64,000 bases of DNA from Bacteroidota bacterium (lineage in GTDB: Bacteria; Bacteroidota; Bacteroidia; AKYH767-A; OLB10): assembly GCA_016714535.1 (NCBI GenBank), contig JADKDR010000001.1:434001-498000 (forward strand), in the 5' to 3' direction. Made by a program: the position numbers and the translations under genes. Below are positions 8,833 through 18,227 of this stretch, piece by piece. Within the stretch, counting starts at the first letter, position 1, and each line of letters starts with the position of its first letter. Below the pieces are notes generated by a model that was not told where the DNA came from, did not search any database, and saw only the letters and a list, made by a program, of their open reading frames with translations.

Positions 8833-9810
8833 TTATTTTTTATTGTCCTTATCCGTTTTGCCTAGGGAATCGCGCATGTTTGTATCGGCTTGCATGTTTA
8901 GCATGCGGTAATAGTCCATTACACCGAGGCTGCCATTTTTAAATGCTTCGGCTATGGCAAGCGGAATCTGTGCTTCTGCATCAATCACACGGGCGCGGGC
9001 TTCCTGCGCCTTTGCTTTCATTTCCTGCTCGGTTGCTACAGCCATTGCCCTGCGCTCTTCAGCTTTTGCTTGCGCAACTTTTAAATCTGCCGCTGCCTGA
9101 TCTTGTTGTAACTTGGCACCAATATTATCACCAACATCAATGTCGGCAATATCTATAGACAGAATTTCAAATGCAGTACCTGCATCCAACCCTTTGGCAA
9201 GAACTGTTTTCGATATCTGATCCGGATTTTCTAAAACTAATTTATGATCATCGGTACTACCTATATTAGTTACGATGCCTTCGCCTACACGGGCAAGTAT
9301 AGTTTCTTCGCCTGCTCCACCAACCAACTGATTAATGTTAGTGCGCACAGTTACACGAGCTTTTACTATTAGTTGTATTCCATTTTTTGCAACCGCACTA
9401 ACAGGTGGGGTATCAATTACACGTGGATTAACACTTAACTGAACGGCATCGGCAACATCACGACCAGCCAAATCAATGGCAGTTGCCATTTTAAAGCTCA
9501 TGGGTATATTCGCCTTGTCGGCACTAATCATGGCCTTAATCACATTGTTTACATTACCTCCGGCAAGGAAGTGCGTTTCCAACTCATTACAGGTAATATC
9601 GAGACCTGCCTTACTGCTGGTAATAAGTGCATTTACAATGATGGAAGGTGGTACTTTTCGTAATCGCATGGTAACTAAATCAAGAATGCCTATGCGTACA
9701 TTACTAAACACAGCGGTAATCCATAGATTGACCGGTACAAAATAGAAGAACATGAACAGGAGGACTAAACCTCCTATTACCGAAATAATAAAGAATGCGG
9801 GTGTGGCCAT
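8833..9810 (-). CDS. floA: Flotillin-like protein FloA (SPFH/UPF0365 family)
   Basis: A 325-residue membrane-associated scaffold of the bacterial flotillin family, which organises ordered membrane microdomains. One N-terminal hydrophobic hairpin (residues ~5-35, IISVIGGLVLLFMFFYFVPVNLW) is followed by the family-typical MRLRKVPPSIIVNALITSSKAGLDI, the SPFH core (ARVTVRTNINQLVGGAGEETILARVGEGIV) and an Ala/Glu/Lys-rich coiled coil (KVAQAKAEERRAMAVATEQEMKAKAQEA compressed by repeats) before a charged tail. Length and motif order match FloA proteins. It stands alone between a terminator and a 313-bp intergenic gap, so it is probably transcribed by itself. Confidence 0.95.
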   Translation of the reverse strand: MATPAFFIISVIGGLVLLFMFFYFVPVNLWITAVFSNVRIGILDLVTMRLRKVPPSIIVNALITSSKAGLDITCNELETHFLAGGNVNNVIKAMISADKANIPMSFKMATAIDLAGRDVADAVQLSVNPRVIDTPPVSAVAKNGIQLIVKARVTVRTNINQLVGGAGEETILARVGEGIVTNIGSTDDHKLVLENPDQISKTVLAKGLDAGTAFEILSIDIADIDVGDNIGAKLQQDQAAADLKVAQAKAEERRAMAVATEQEMKAKAQEARARVIDAEAQIPLAIAEAFKNGSLGVMDYYRMLNMQADTNMRDSLGKTDKDNKK

Positions 9811-10092
9811 TATAAAATATTTTTATTTGTTATTATCATTTTTTGTACGCCTGATTGCCTTCTATTTTATGCAGCTTTAAAACGGTGCCTTCAATAAAAA
9901 GGCTAATTGAAATTATCTTGAGTTAACTTAATAAGATACTAGCCTGTATAACAGCATATAAGTACGTGTTTCAATATAATGTGAAGCTTTTTCAAGTTAG
10001 CGTATGTGCAAAGCAAGCAATAAATTTGAAAGAAATGAAAATTAAATGCATCGCTTTTTCTTAATCGTGTTATCTTGAACAACCAAATCATT

Positions 10093-10100
10093 TACCTTTG
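10093..10100 (+). promoter_or_regulatory. Possible -7 element before the DUF/lpxB pair
   Basis: TACCTTTG fits TAnnTTTG and lies 24 bases before the TTG start of the small membrane protein. A TTG at 10075-10077 is 15 bases upstream, slightly closer than usual. The rest of the 9811-10123 gap shows only a weak inverted repeat near 9921-9943 (ATCTT...AAGAT). Confidence 0.4.
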
Positions 10101-10123
10101 CTCGACTTTCAAAAAAAAATTAC

Positions 10124-10411
10124 TTGAACAAATTTGATAACCTCTTTCTTGGCATCCTTGTAGGCTTGCTTATGCCATTAATAGGAGCCGTGTTTTTTAA
10201 AATCACTTTTTGGGGCGATGCCTCGTTTACTTCTATATTACCTGTATTACTTGAACATCGCATGCTTAGCCCATTTATTAGCTTATCATTATTGTTGAAT
10301 GGTGGGGCATTTTATTTGTTTTTACACAAAGACATGGAACATAGTGCTCGCGGAGTTTTGCTTTCAACATTTATGTATGCGCTGGTGGTTATTTATTTTA
10401 AATTCTTTTAA
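10124..10411 (+). CDS. Small inner-membrane protein upstream of lpxB
   Basis: 95 residues with three hydrophobic segments (about residues 6-28, 45-68 and 76-93), so an integral membrane protein. The start is TTG at 10124; no ATG fits upstream. It ends 8 bases before lpxB in the same orientation, so the two are probably cotranscribed and it may act in lipid A or envelope assembly, but this is inferred only from position. The family is not recognised beyond a conserved-looking Bacteroidota membrane protein. Confidence 0.7.
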   Translation: MNKFDNLFLGILVGLLMPLIGAVFFKITFWGDASFTSILPVLLEHRMLSPFISLSLLLNGGAFYLFLHKDMEHSARGVLLSTFMYALVVIYFKFF

Positions 10412-10419
10412 ACACGGGA

Positions 10420-11514
10420 ATGAAGTTTTATATCATAGCAGGAGAGGCTTCGGGCGATTTGCACGGTAGTAACCTTATCAAAGCTTTAAAGCATAAATTT
10501 CCAACAGCTAATTTTAGAAGTTGGGGAGGCGATTTAATGCAAGAACAAGGAGCTACCATTGTAAAACATTACCGCGAACTTGCCTTTATGGGTTTTGCCG
10601 AAGTGTTGTTTAACATTCGTACCATTCTTAATAATCTCTCTTTTTGCAAAGAAGATATTGCTGCTTATCAACCTGACTGTGTCATCTTTATTGATTATCC
10701 TGGCTTTAATATGCGAATTGCCGAATTTGTGCATGATCAAGGCATTAAATCCATTTACTACATAGCGCCTCAGGTTTGGGCATGGAAAAAATCGCGCGTT
10801 CATAAATTAAAACGTACCATTGATAAGATGCTGGTTATCCTTCCATTCGAAAAGGCCTTTTATGCAAAATACAATGTGGAGGCGTGTTTTGTTGGACACC
10901 CGTTGCTTGATGCAGTGCAACAATATCGATCGCAACAAAAATCAAGTTTGCAGGTTGACAAACCGGTGATTGCGCTATTACCCGGAAGCAGAAAACAAGA
11001 AATAAATGCAATGTTGCCTTTAATGCTGCGTATGCCGGCAGAATTTCCTGATTATAAATTTGTTCTTGCTGCTGCACCTTCTATAGATGATTCTTTTTAT
11101 GCTTCCATTATAAACAACGCCAGTGTAGAAATAGTGCGCAATAAAACATACGATGTGCTTAACATAGCACATGCTGCCATAGTTGCCAGTGGCACCGCAA
11201 CCCTTGAAACAGCGCTATTCCGTGTACCGCAAGTTGTTTGTTATAAAGGCAATTGGGTAAGCATACAAATTGCAAAACGCCTGGTTGATATTAAATACAT
11301 ATCGCTTGTAAATCTGATAGCAGATAAAAAGATTGTAACCGAGCTTATACAAGAAGATTTTAATTTTGAAAGATTAAGAAGCGAAACAGAAAAAATTATT
11401 GCAGGCAACGGACGCCAACAAATGATTGCTGACTACGACCAGCTCATTACCCTACTTGGTAACAGTGGCGCAAGCGATAAGGCTGCTACTGAAATTGCAA
11501 ATTTCATGATTTAG
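10420..11514 (+). CDS. lpxB: Lipid-A-disaccharide synthase LpxB
   Basis: GT19 family glycosyltransferase that joins UDP-2,3-diacylglucosamine and lipid X to form the lipid A disaccharide on the cytoplasmic face of the inner membrane. It starts MKFYIIAGEASGDLHGSNLI, the hallmark of LpxB. Other family motifs are FRSWGGDLMQEQGA, LAFMGFAEV, IDYPGFNMRIA, YYIAPQVWAWKKSR, FVGHPLLD, ALLPGSRKQEI and VASGTATLETALF. At 364 residues it has normal length. It follows the small membrane protein by 8 bases and converges with the DNRLRE gene. Confidence 0.97.
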   Translation: MKFYIIAGEASGDLHGSNLIKALKHKFPTANFRSWGGDLMQEQGATIVKHYRELAFMGFAEVLFNIRTILNNLSFCKEDIAAYQPDCVIFIDYPGFNMRIAEFVHDQGIKSIYYIAPQVWAWKKSRVHKLKRTIDKMLVILPFEKAFYAKYNVEACFVGHPLLDAVQQYRSQQKSSLQVDKPVIALLPGSRKQEINAMLPLMLRMPAEFPDYKFVLAAAPSIDDSFYASIINNASVEIVRNKTYDVLNIAHAAIVASGTATLETALFRVPQVVCYKGNWVSIQIAKRLVDIKYISLVNLIADKKIVTELIQEDFNFERLRSETEKIIAGNGRQQMIADYDQLITLLGNSGASDKAATEIANFMI

Positions 11515-11547
11515 CAAAATAAATGAAAGGGTGTTTTTAAAATAAAA

Positions 11548-12474
11548 TCAATTGACCAATAATCGCAATACCTTTTGATACTTTTCATTACCTAACCGTA
11601 CAAAGTAATTACCCGCAGCCATGTTAATTTTATTGGCCGAAAGGCTTAATTGATTGGATGCTCTGAAGTTATAAGGTTGAGCATATACCAAGCGAGCGAT
11701 GTCATCAAATATTTCTACCTCTATATTTTCGGCTAAGGAACCTATGTCATCGTTAAAAAAAATTGTAAACCCATCATCGGTATAATTGTAACCAATGTAT
11801 GTGGTGGTGTTTGGAGTTTGTGCAATACCAGAGTCGTTTGTGTGATAGTATATTTTTAACTTGGGAGCGTTTTGTATTGTTGATTTACCAGAATGAAAAA
11901 TCATAGAATTATAGTGAATCTCATTTTGGAGTCTCATAGTGATTCCATAGTTTGGCCTAAGTCCTTTTATCCATTTCTCAACAAAAATAGTAATATCAAT
12001 GTCAGTTATTGAATTACTGTTAGTTGCTTTAATGATTGAAACATTTCCCAAATCAACTTGAGGTTGATTATTCCAGGTAACAATTCCAGGGATTGGCGAA
12101 ATATTTAAATAAACCTCAGATGCATTTGCAGTGCCATACATTGGTGTGCCGGGAATTCCATTAATGTTATTAAGCGTTGGTGTCAGCATCAACTTCGCAC
12201 TATCCAAAAACAAGCTTTGAGAAAATTTTGAAACATCAAACCAAATAATACTCCTAAAATTACAAATAACAGGAAAACATGTCCAAGCTTCTGAAACTAT
12301 TTCGAGTTGCGCACTATCCGCTGTTGTAGGAGTGGCTATTCCTATATTATATTGCTTATATGATGCTGAGCCAAACTGTCCAACAATACTATCAACAAAA
12401 TTGCCCATTTGGGCCATGCCAATTGAGCAAATCAAATTACCTGAAACTAGTATGAATGCTGTTAGAAATTTCAT
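11548..12474 (-). CDS. Secreted DNRLRE-domain protein with T9SS tail
   Basis: 308 residues. A signal peptide (MKFLTAFILVSGNLICSIGMAQ) precedes a DNRLRE-type domain (roughly 30-205), seen in the N-x-R-S-x-x-W-F-D blocks, LDSAKLMLTP, the ITDIDITIFVEKWIKG segment and YGITMRLQN. A short Ig-like linker and a type A sorting domain follow (AGNYFVRLGNEKYQKVLRLLVN). DNRLRE domains occur in surface proteins with adhesive or carbohydrate-linked roles; the job here is unknown. Its ATG overlaps the stop of the preceding methyltransferase gene by one base (TAATG), so the two are translationally coupled. Confidence 0.8.
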   Translation of the reverse strand: MKFLTAFILVSGNLICSIGMAQMGNFVDSIVGQFGSASYKQYNIGIATPTTADSAQLEIVSEAWTCFPVICNFRSIIWFDVSKFSQSLFLDSAKLMLTPTLNNINGIPGTPMYGTANASEVYLNISPIPGIVTWNNQPQVDLGNVSIIKATNSNSITDIDITIFVEKWIKGLRPNYGITMRLQNEIHYNSMIFHSGKSTIQNAPKLKIYYHTNDSGIAQTPNTTTYIGYNYTDDGFTIFFNDDIGSLAENIEVEIFDDIARLVYAQPYNFRASNQLSLSANKINMAAGNYFVRLGNEKYQKVLRLLVN

Positions 12475-13210
12475 TATTCAACCACAAATGCTGTGTGATA
12501 AAAATTCAATCTTGCTGCAGCAAGCTTTAATTTTATTGGGAAACTTTCAGTAAATATTTTGTATGCCAAATATTCATGATTAGGAACATTGAACTCGTCA
12601 AACATAATAATATCGCCTTTTTTCAAGTATGGATTCAAAGTAGCTAATGCAAAAATTGTTGCTGAAAATAAATCAGCATCGAGGTTTATTACTAAACGTC
12701 CTGCTAGTTTGGTTTTATTTCTTTCAATAAAATTATATAACGTATCTTGAAACAGCCCCTTAACAAATTCTATTCTATCATCATTAATTTCAGGCATATC
12801 TGCCTTCATACCTCCTTTTGCATAAGGCCCCCACGCTTCAGGCAATCCTTCAAACGTATCAAATCCGGCAAAAATGAACCTTCCATTTTATTTTGATTTA
12901 CCCACCAGCGCATTGAGCTGCCTTTATATACACCAAATTCTAAATAAGTAATATTCTGTTCATTTAGTTTATGTTGCATTAGCAAGTACTGGTAATATTC
13001 ATCCCGCACACCCTTCCTTCGTATGGGCACGAAGAAATCATTCATAACACCTCTTTTGTTGTTTTTAGAAATGAATTTAGTTAGGGCTAAATAATTTGAA
13101 AAAAAGGCAAAGGGTTTCGAAAGAAATCCTAAAAATGAACCAAGGCGCAGCGATAATGAAATGCCTTTGATAGTAAAAAAAACATCCATTACCCTATCTA
13201 TAAATGCCAT
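12474..13210 (-). CDS. TylF/MycF-like class I SAM methyltransferase, one frameshift
   Basis: The first frame (from ATG 13210) carries YLEFGVYKGSSMRWW, the SAM-binding motif I (E-F-G-V-x-x-G) of macrocin O-methyltransferase-like enzymes. The second carries FAGFDTFEGLPEAW, INLDADLFSATIFALATLNPYLKKGDIIMFDEF (compressed), again typical of this family. Adding one G near 12879-12885 joins them as MEGFIFAGFDTFEG and gives 245 residues, the usual size. The substrate is unknown; homologues methylate sugar hydroxyls of antibiotics or surface glycans. It is coupled by TAATG to the downstream secreted DNRLRE gene. A -7 like TAGTTTTG lies on the minus strand at 13236-13243. Confidence 0.82.
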
Positions 13211-13305
13211 AAAATCTGTTTATCTAATTATCTTACAAAACTAAATATTTAATTACATGAAATTAAGTATTTTAGAAATGAATTGGACATTACAAAAAAC
13301 CAACC

Positions 13306-14784
13306 TCACTCTATCACCAACCTTCTTGTTACAATCTCATCCGGTGTAAAAATCTGTAATATGTAGATGCCCTTTGGGTGCATGGTCATATCCATTTCAA
13401 CTTCAAAATTATGATTTAATACGGGTTCTGTTTTTTGCAACATTTTTCGACCTGCAAAATTGTACACTACAAATTTTATAGAGTAGCCCGTATAATTTTC
13501 GCACGATACGATAAACTTACCATTACCGGGGTTGGGAGAAATGACTATCTCCTCAGACTGCTCAGCAACATCATCAGTACCCTCATCGCCTATTCGGTTG
13601 CTAGCTGTTGTAAAGGTTCGCTTTGCGCTCCAGGGCGACTTTACCGTAGCATCATCATCGCACACTGTGCGTACTTGCCATGTGTAACCGGTAGCCGGCT
13701 GCAAGCCGGTAAGTGAATAAGAAGAAACAGCACCTATAACATTGGTCCATGAATATGCCTGAGCAGTTGATAGCTTATAGCGCAGTTCAATTGTATGGCA
13801 ACATGTTGGCTTTAACCACTGTAGTTTGGCAGAGGTGGAAGTAATATTTTTGGTAGTACGGTTAATTGGAGCGGTGCAATTAACCTGGGGCAGGCATGCC
13901 TGTTGCCAGATAACTTCGGTGGCAGTTGATAGCGAGTCCTGCATGTTAAACCAGGATTGACAATTATTTTTTAAGAAATAATTTAAATAGGGAATCAGGT
14001 ATTTATTAACGGTGGTATGCTGCACTGCTCTTGTTATGGTTGGCGGGGTTATGCATGTTGTTTCTCCAAACGAACAGTTGAAGTTATAATTGGCAAACTG
14101 ACAATGACTTGCTCCATTAATGTTTAAGTATGTTTTGCATTGACTATCGAGTGAGTCATACATTACTTGAGAGGTTGTGGATGGTGGGGTAATGCAATCA
14201 TTGCTACCGGCAAATATCAAGCATGGTATAGCTATACCGTTACAAGCTGCCACAGCCGAAGGATTGGTTTCGGCAGGTGCCAAAACCGCTAGCGCTGTTA
14301 TAGCATTGTTGCCGGCAGATGCTAAGAAGGTGGCACCTGCGCCCATACTATGTCCGGCAACACACACTTTTTCGGAGTACCTTTTAAAGAACAAACTCGT
14401 GGAGGTTGCATTTAGTTCATTAAATGCCTTGGGTAAAAAAGCAAGGTCGTTTCCAAATTGCAAATGAGATGGGAAGAGAGAGCCTTCGGTTCGGGGCAAT
14501 GCTACTATGTAACCTTGCAAGACTAATGCCTCCCAAATATTCTGATAAGCAGAGAAAATAGTCAAGTACCCATGACCAAACACAACCAATGGAAACTTTT
14601 CGCTTCCTGCCACAGGAACATTTTCGCCAGCAACAACTGCGGGGTAATAAATTTCGGTTGGTATAACCCGATTGTTACGGCTGCTATCAACAAAATTTAT
14701 TGCAGTATGTCCAATTTGGAATTGTCCATTTGCAAACATGCAAATGAGCATAAAACTATAGAAAGCAAACAGTGCCTTTTTCAT
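13306..14784 (-). CDS. Secreted alpha/beta hydrolase (chlorophyllase/PAF-AH-like) with FN3 domain and T9SS tail
   Basis: ATG at 14784 is preferred because it opens a proper signal peptide (MKKALFAFYSFMLICMFANGQ); upstream in-frame codons are unlikely to be used. The hydrolase domain (roughly 25-300) shows FPLVVFGHGYL (oxyanion strand), VCVAGHSMGAGATFLAS with nucleophile Ser in G-H-S-M-G, PCLIFAGSNDCITPP with the acid, and NGASHCQFAN with the likely catalytic His. An FN3 domain (~320-405, CCHTIELRYKLS...GLQPATGYTWQVRTVC) and a type A sorting domain (VISPNPGNGKFIVS...GIYILQIFTPDEIVTRRLVIE) follow. It probably acts on esters outside the cell. Substrate unknown. A -7 like TATATTTG lies at 14804-14811 on the minus strand. 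Confidence 0.87.
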   Translation of the reverse strand: MKKALFAFYSFMLICMFANGQFQIGHTAINFVDSSRNNRVIPTEIYYPAVVAGENVPVAGSEKFPLVVFGHGYLTIFSAYQNIWEALVLQGYIVALPRTEGSLFPSHLQFGNDLAFLPKAFNELNATSTSLFFKRYSEKVCVAGHSMGAGATFLASAGNNAITALAVLAPAETNPSAVAACNGIAIPCLIFAGSNDCITPPSTTSQVMYDSLDSQCKTYLNINGASHCQFANYNFNCSFGETTCITPPTITRAVQHTTVNKYLIPYLNYFLKNNCQSWFNMQDSLSTATEVIWQQACLPQVNCTAPINRTTKNITSTSAKLQWLKPTCCHTIELRYKLSTAQAYSWTNVIGAVSSYSLTGLQPATGYTWQVRTVCDDDATVKSPWSAKRTFTTASNRIGDEGTDDVAEQSEEIVISPNPGNGKFIVSCENYTGYSIKFVVYNFAGRKMLQKTEPVLNHNFEVEMDMTMHPKGIYILQIFTPDEIVTRRLVIE

Positions 14785-15103
14785 TTTAGTAGCCTTTAAA
14801 TTGCAAATATAAAATAACAATTGAATATTAAGCGTGGTGCAATGCATAAGTTATGAAAGCAACCTCCCTATTTAGGCACAGGAAGCACTTTTACTTTTGC
14901 TCGAATTTGATGATTGTAAAAATTTACTCGCTATACCTGATGCACTAGCTTTTATTTTTCCGTTTAACTAAAAGAGAAGCGCTTAGACACTCGGTAGGCC
15001 GATAATTCGCTCTTGCCCAGTACATGTGTAAAGCAAATGCGATAATTAGGCATGCAACGAAATTATTAGAAGTTTGTCTAAGAATAAAAGATGGCACAGG
15101 TGC
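14785..15103. other. Gene-free interval
   Basis: About 320 bases between the hydrolase start and the tRNA terminator. Apart from the -7 like element at 14804-14811 I see no ORF, repeat or hairpin of note. Confidence 0.5.
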
Positions 15104-15140
15104 AAAAAAAAATCCTGGCTATGAACAGTCAGGATTTTTT
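15104..15140 (-). terminator. Terminator of the tRNA-Val transcript
   Basis: AAATCCTG (15110-15117) pairs with CAGGATTT (15130-15137), with A and T tracts outside. On the minus strand it lies ~28 bases past the tRNA 3' end. Confidence 0.8.
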
Positions 15141-15167
15141 TCTTTTGGGAGATCCCCATATTTTGTG

Positions 15168-15242
15168 TGGGAGCTACTGGATTCGAACCAGTGACCCTCT
15201 GCTTGTAAGGCAGATGCTCTGAACCAGCTGAGCTAAGCTCCC
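15168..15242 (-). tRNA. tRNA-Val (anticodon TAC)
   Basis: The reverse complement folds as a cloverleaf: acceptor GGGAGCT/AGCTCCC, D arm GCTCAGCTGGTTCAGAGC, anticodon arm TCTGC-CTTACAA-GCAGA with anticodon TAC, T arm ACTGGTTCGAATCCAGT, discriminator A. The 3' CCA is not encoded, so it would be added after transcription. It is a single tRNA gene with its own terminator and no rRNA nearby. Confidence 0.97.
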
Positions 15243-15312
15243 CTTTTTTTGGGAGTGCAAATATAGCCCTTAAAATAATTAAACAAAATTTTTTTTAATT
15301 ATTTTGTATGGG

Positions 15313-16197
15313 CTACACCTTTTCAATGGTTTGATAAAAATCCTGAAGATTATTTATCACCGAGGCTTGAATTGGAATTTGCATTAACTGGGCAGAAATC
15401 ATGCGCCCTGAAAGTAGCAAAGGAACATTTGCCTTGAAATTTTCGAGTGCCTCAATATTTTTGCGAAGCGTTTTGGCATTATTAGATGAAGTAAAACTCA
15501 CAAATATTAAGGACGGATTGAAAGAGGCTGCTATAACTTCTACATCACGAACAGGGATGTTTTGACCTAGATATAAGGTATGAAAACCATAATTTCGCAG
15601 CATATAGTTTGCAAACAGCAAACCTATTTCGTGATACTCTCCTTCGGGACAAAACAAGATTGCTTTTTTGATGCTTGATGAAGAGGGACGTGCTCCAAGC
15701 ATCTCCGTCATTACAACCAGACGTGCCCTTATAATGTTGGTAATAAAATGCTCGAATGCAGGATTTACAGTACCTGATTGCCACATAACACCAAGATGCG
15801 ACATGAATGGGAATATAAGATTATACATAGTATATTCGAATCCATTGAGGCTACAGTGATTATTAATGATTAATGTAAATTCATGCTCATCAAGATTAAG
15901 CGTTGCAGCAGTAAGCTTATGAATTTGAATAGAAATATCACTTGAATCGCTGGTGATTTCTCCTACTAACTTTTCAAGGTCAATTAGACTAAGTCCAGCT
16001 ATCTTAGAAATTTTTACCCCATTGCGGTTCAACAAAGAAACATTCAATAAGAATTTTAAGTCATCATCATCATAATATCTGATATTGGTATCAGTCCGCT
16101 TGGGTTGTAGCAATTCATATCGCTGTTCCCAAATTCTTATGGTGTGAGATTTTATTCCCGTAAGGGTCTCTATATCTTTTATACTAAAAGTGCTCAT
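15313..16197 (-). CDS. MerR-family regulator with CarH/LitR-like cobalamin-binding domain
   Basis: 294 residues. Residues 1-70 are a MerR winged-helix DNA-binding domain (FSIKDIETLTGIKSHTIRIWEQRY, then RYYDDDDLKFL). The rest matches the B12-binding module of light-sensing regulators: a four-helix-bundle segment containing W139-x9-E149-H150 (MWQSGTVNPAFEH), the CarH signature, and the Rossmann domain with the lower axial His in CPEGEYHEIGLL (His189), then YLGQNIP. In CarH-type proteins adenosylcobalamin holds the repressor as a DNA-bound tetramer in the dark and light releases it. The known targets (carotenoid synthesis, photolyase) are not in this window, so its regulon lies elsewhere. It is a monocistronic gene between tRNA-Val and the ABC exporter. 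Confidence 0.9.
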   Translation of the reverse strand: MSTFSIKDIETLTGIKSHTIRIWEQRYELLQPKRTDTNIRYYDDDDLKFLLNVSLLNRNGVKISKIAGLSLIDLEKLVGEITSDSSDISIQIHKLTAATLNLDEHEFTLIINNHCSLNGFEYTMYNLIFPFMSHLGVMWQSGTVNPAFEHFITNIIRARLVVMTEMLGARPSSSSIKKAILFCPEGEYHEIGLLFANYMLRNYGFHTLYLGQNIPVRDVEVIAASFNPSLIFVSFTSSNNAKTLRKNIEALENFKANVPLLLSGRMISAQLMQIPIQASVINNLQDFYQTIEKV

Positions 16198-16237
16198 AGT
16201 AAGAAAACAACTTAATTCGGCTTTAGTTTTATAATCA

Positions 16238-18069
16238 TCAAACTATTTCTTGCAAATCACATAGCCTTTTGTAAAATCCGTTTTTTTCCAAAAGCTCGGC
16301 ATGTGTACCTCGCTCTACAATTTCGCCTTTATCAAGTACAACAATTTCATTGGCATGCTGAACCGTGCTCAGCCTATGCGCTATTACCAAACAGGTTTTG
16401 TGTTTCATAATGGTTTCAATCGAATTTTGAATAATCTTTTCGCTGTTAGTATCGAGTGCCGAGGTAGCTTCATCTAAAATAATTATTGGGGCATCTTTTA
16501 ATATAGCTCGCGCCAAAGCAATTCGTTGCCGCTGCCCACCCGACAATTTACTACCCGCATCACCAATAATGGTATCATATCCTTCGGGCAATTCGATTAT
16601 AAAATCATTGGCATGTGCCAGAGTAGATGCATGTACGATCTCCTCATCCGATTTGTTTTGCAAACCAAAAAGTATATTGTTTCGAATGGTATCGTTATAC
16701 AGCACCGTCTCTTGCGAAACATAAGCTATTAATTGGCGTAGGCTATTTAGTTTAATGTCCTTTATTTCGATGCCATCCATTAATAAACGGCCTGAACTTA
16801 TTTCGTAAAAACGAGGTATAAGGTATGATAATGTGCTCTTGCCCGAACCACTTGCACCAACCATTGCCAGTGTCTTTCCCTTTGGTATAGTCAGGTTTAT
16901 ATTCTTTAATACGTTCCCTTCATCATAGCTGAATGATACATTCTCAAACACAATGGCATTATTAAATTCTTTTTATCACTACTTGTCGGCTGATCAACTA
17001 TCAATTCCTGAGCTCCAGTAATATGATCAATACGCTCGGCCGAAGCAATACCTTTTTGAATATTGTAATATGATGTGGTAATCGCCTTAGCAGGAGGAAT
17101 TATTTGTGAAAACATAGCTATGTAACCTATTAGGTCACTTCCACTTAATGCTGCATTGCCCACAAGGACCATAGAGCCTCCAATATACATGACTATCATT
17201 ACAGCAATGCTAGCAACAAATTCGGACAAAGGAGCCGAAAGGTCTGTTCTTCGGTAAACCTTTAACATCGTAGTATTGTACTTTTCATTTATTGCAAAGA
17301 AGTTTTTGAGTACATAATTCTCTGCCGTAAATGATTTAATAATTTTTAAACTCCCTAAAGTTTCTTCAATTATGGTTACCAATTGACCAAACAAGGCTCT
17401 AGCCCGGGTGCTGTTTCTGCGCAGGCTTCTTCCTACTATTCCAATTATTAATCCGGCTAATGGCAAGATCATAAAGACAATTAATGTCAACTTAAGACTA
17501 ATAGAAAACAAAATAATTAAGGTAAGTATAATGGAAACCGGATCCCGAAAAATACTTTCTAATACTCCCATAATGCACCATTCTATCTCAGTAACATCGT
17601 TGGTAATGCGAGCCATGATGTCTCCTTTGCGCGATTCTGAAAAATAACTGAGATGTAATTTCATTATTTTTGCAAGCATCTTGTTTCGTATATCGCGTAT
17701 GACACCGTTGCGAATAACTGCCAGATAATACATTGCCAGATATCTGAAGAGGTTTTTTAAAAACATAGCGCAAACAGCTACTATACATATACTCATTAAA
17801 GCACGCAGCTTTCCATTTCCTGGCGAATACTGTTCCTGGGCATTAATGTAAGATTGGAGATACTGATAAAAAAATCGCTTTAGGTTGGCAAACATGCCTA
17901 TGCCTTCAATAGTGTGATCAGTTGAGTTAAGCAAAAAGTCTAAAAACGGAATAACAAGTGCAATAGAAAATAGTGCAGCTATTACACTAAGTATATTAAA
18001 TATGATGTTTAAAGCTGCATACAAGTAGTATTCCCGAACATTATCAATTATAGCGAAAAGCTTTTTCAA
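16238..18069 (-). CDS. MsbA-like ABC exporter (fused permease-ATPase), one frameshift
   Basis: The N-terminal ~330 residues form the six-helix exporter membrane domain, including the coupling-helix region GDIMARITNDVTEIEW and a conserved ETLGSLKIIKSFTAE. The C-terminal ~240 residues are the ATPase: Walker A GASGSGKST, Q-loop AYVSQET, signature LSGGQRQR, Walker B IIILDEATSALD and switch His in IAHRLSTV. The frame breaks at a T5 run on the + strand (16970-16974); one more base restores DKKEFNNAIVFENVSFSYDEG and gives 610 residues, the normal half-transporter length. Substrate is probably lipid A core or another lipid, inferred from family only. A -7 like TATATTTG lies at 18087-18094 on the minus strand. 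Confidence 0.9.
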
Positions 18070-18171
18070 CCCGTATTTTTTTTGAGCAAATATAAAGTAA
18101 GTTTTATGCAGTAGTTACCATTCAGGGTTTTGCAATATTTGAGTACTTATGAATCAAGTACAGGATATTGT

Positions 18172-18202
18172 AAAAAAACAATGCCTTGCTGAAGGCAAGG
18201 CA
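18172..18202 (-). terminator. Terminator of the 138-residue secreted protein gene
   Basis: On the minus strand TGCCTTGC pairs with GCAAGGCA around a five-base loop, followed by a T-rich run, 26 bases past the stop. Confidence 0.75.
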
Positions 18203-18227
18203 CAGTTATTATTTATAGAGCAATTGC

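Noticed and set aside
8163..8911. Several open frames on both strands translating the repeat array
   Set aside because: They encode only repeat-derived, basic low-complexity peptides that overlap each other in all frames, with no start context or known domain.
15104..15140. Second tRNA or small RNA next to tRNA-Val
   Set aside because: The hairpin fits a simple terminator and no second cloverleaf can be drawn.
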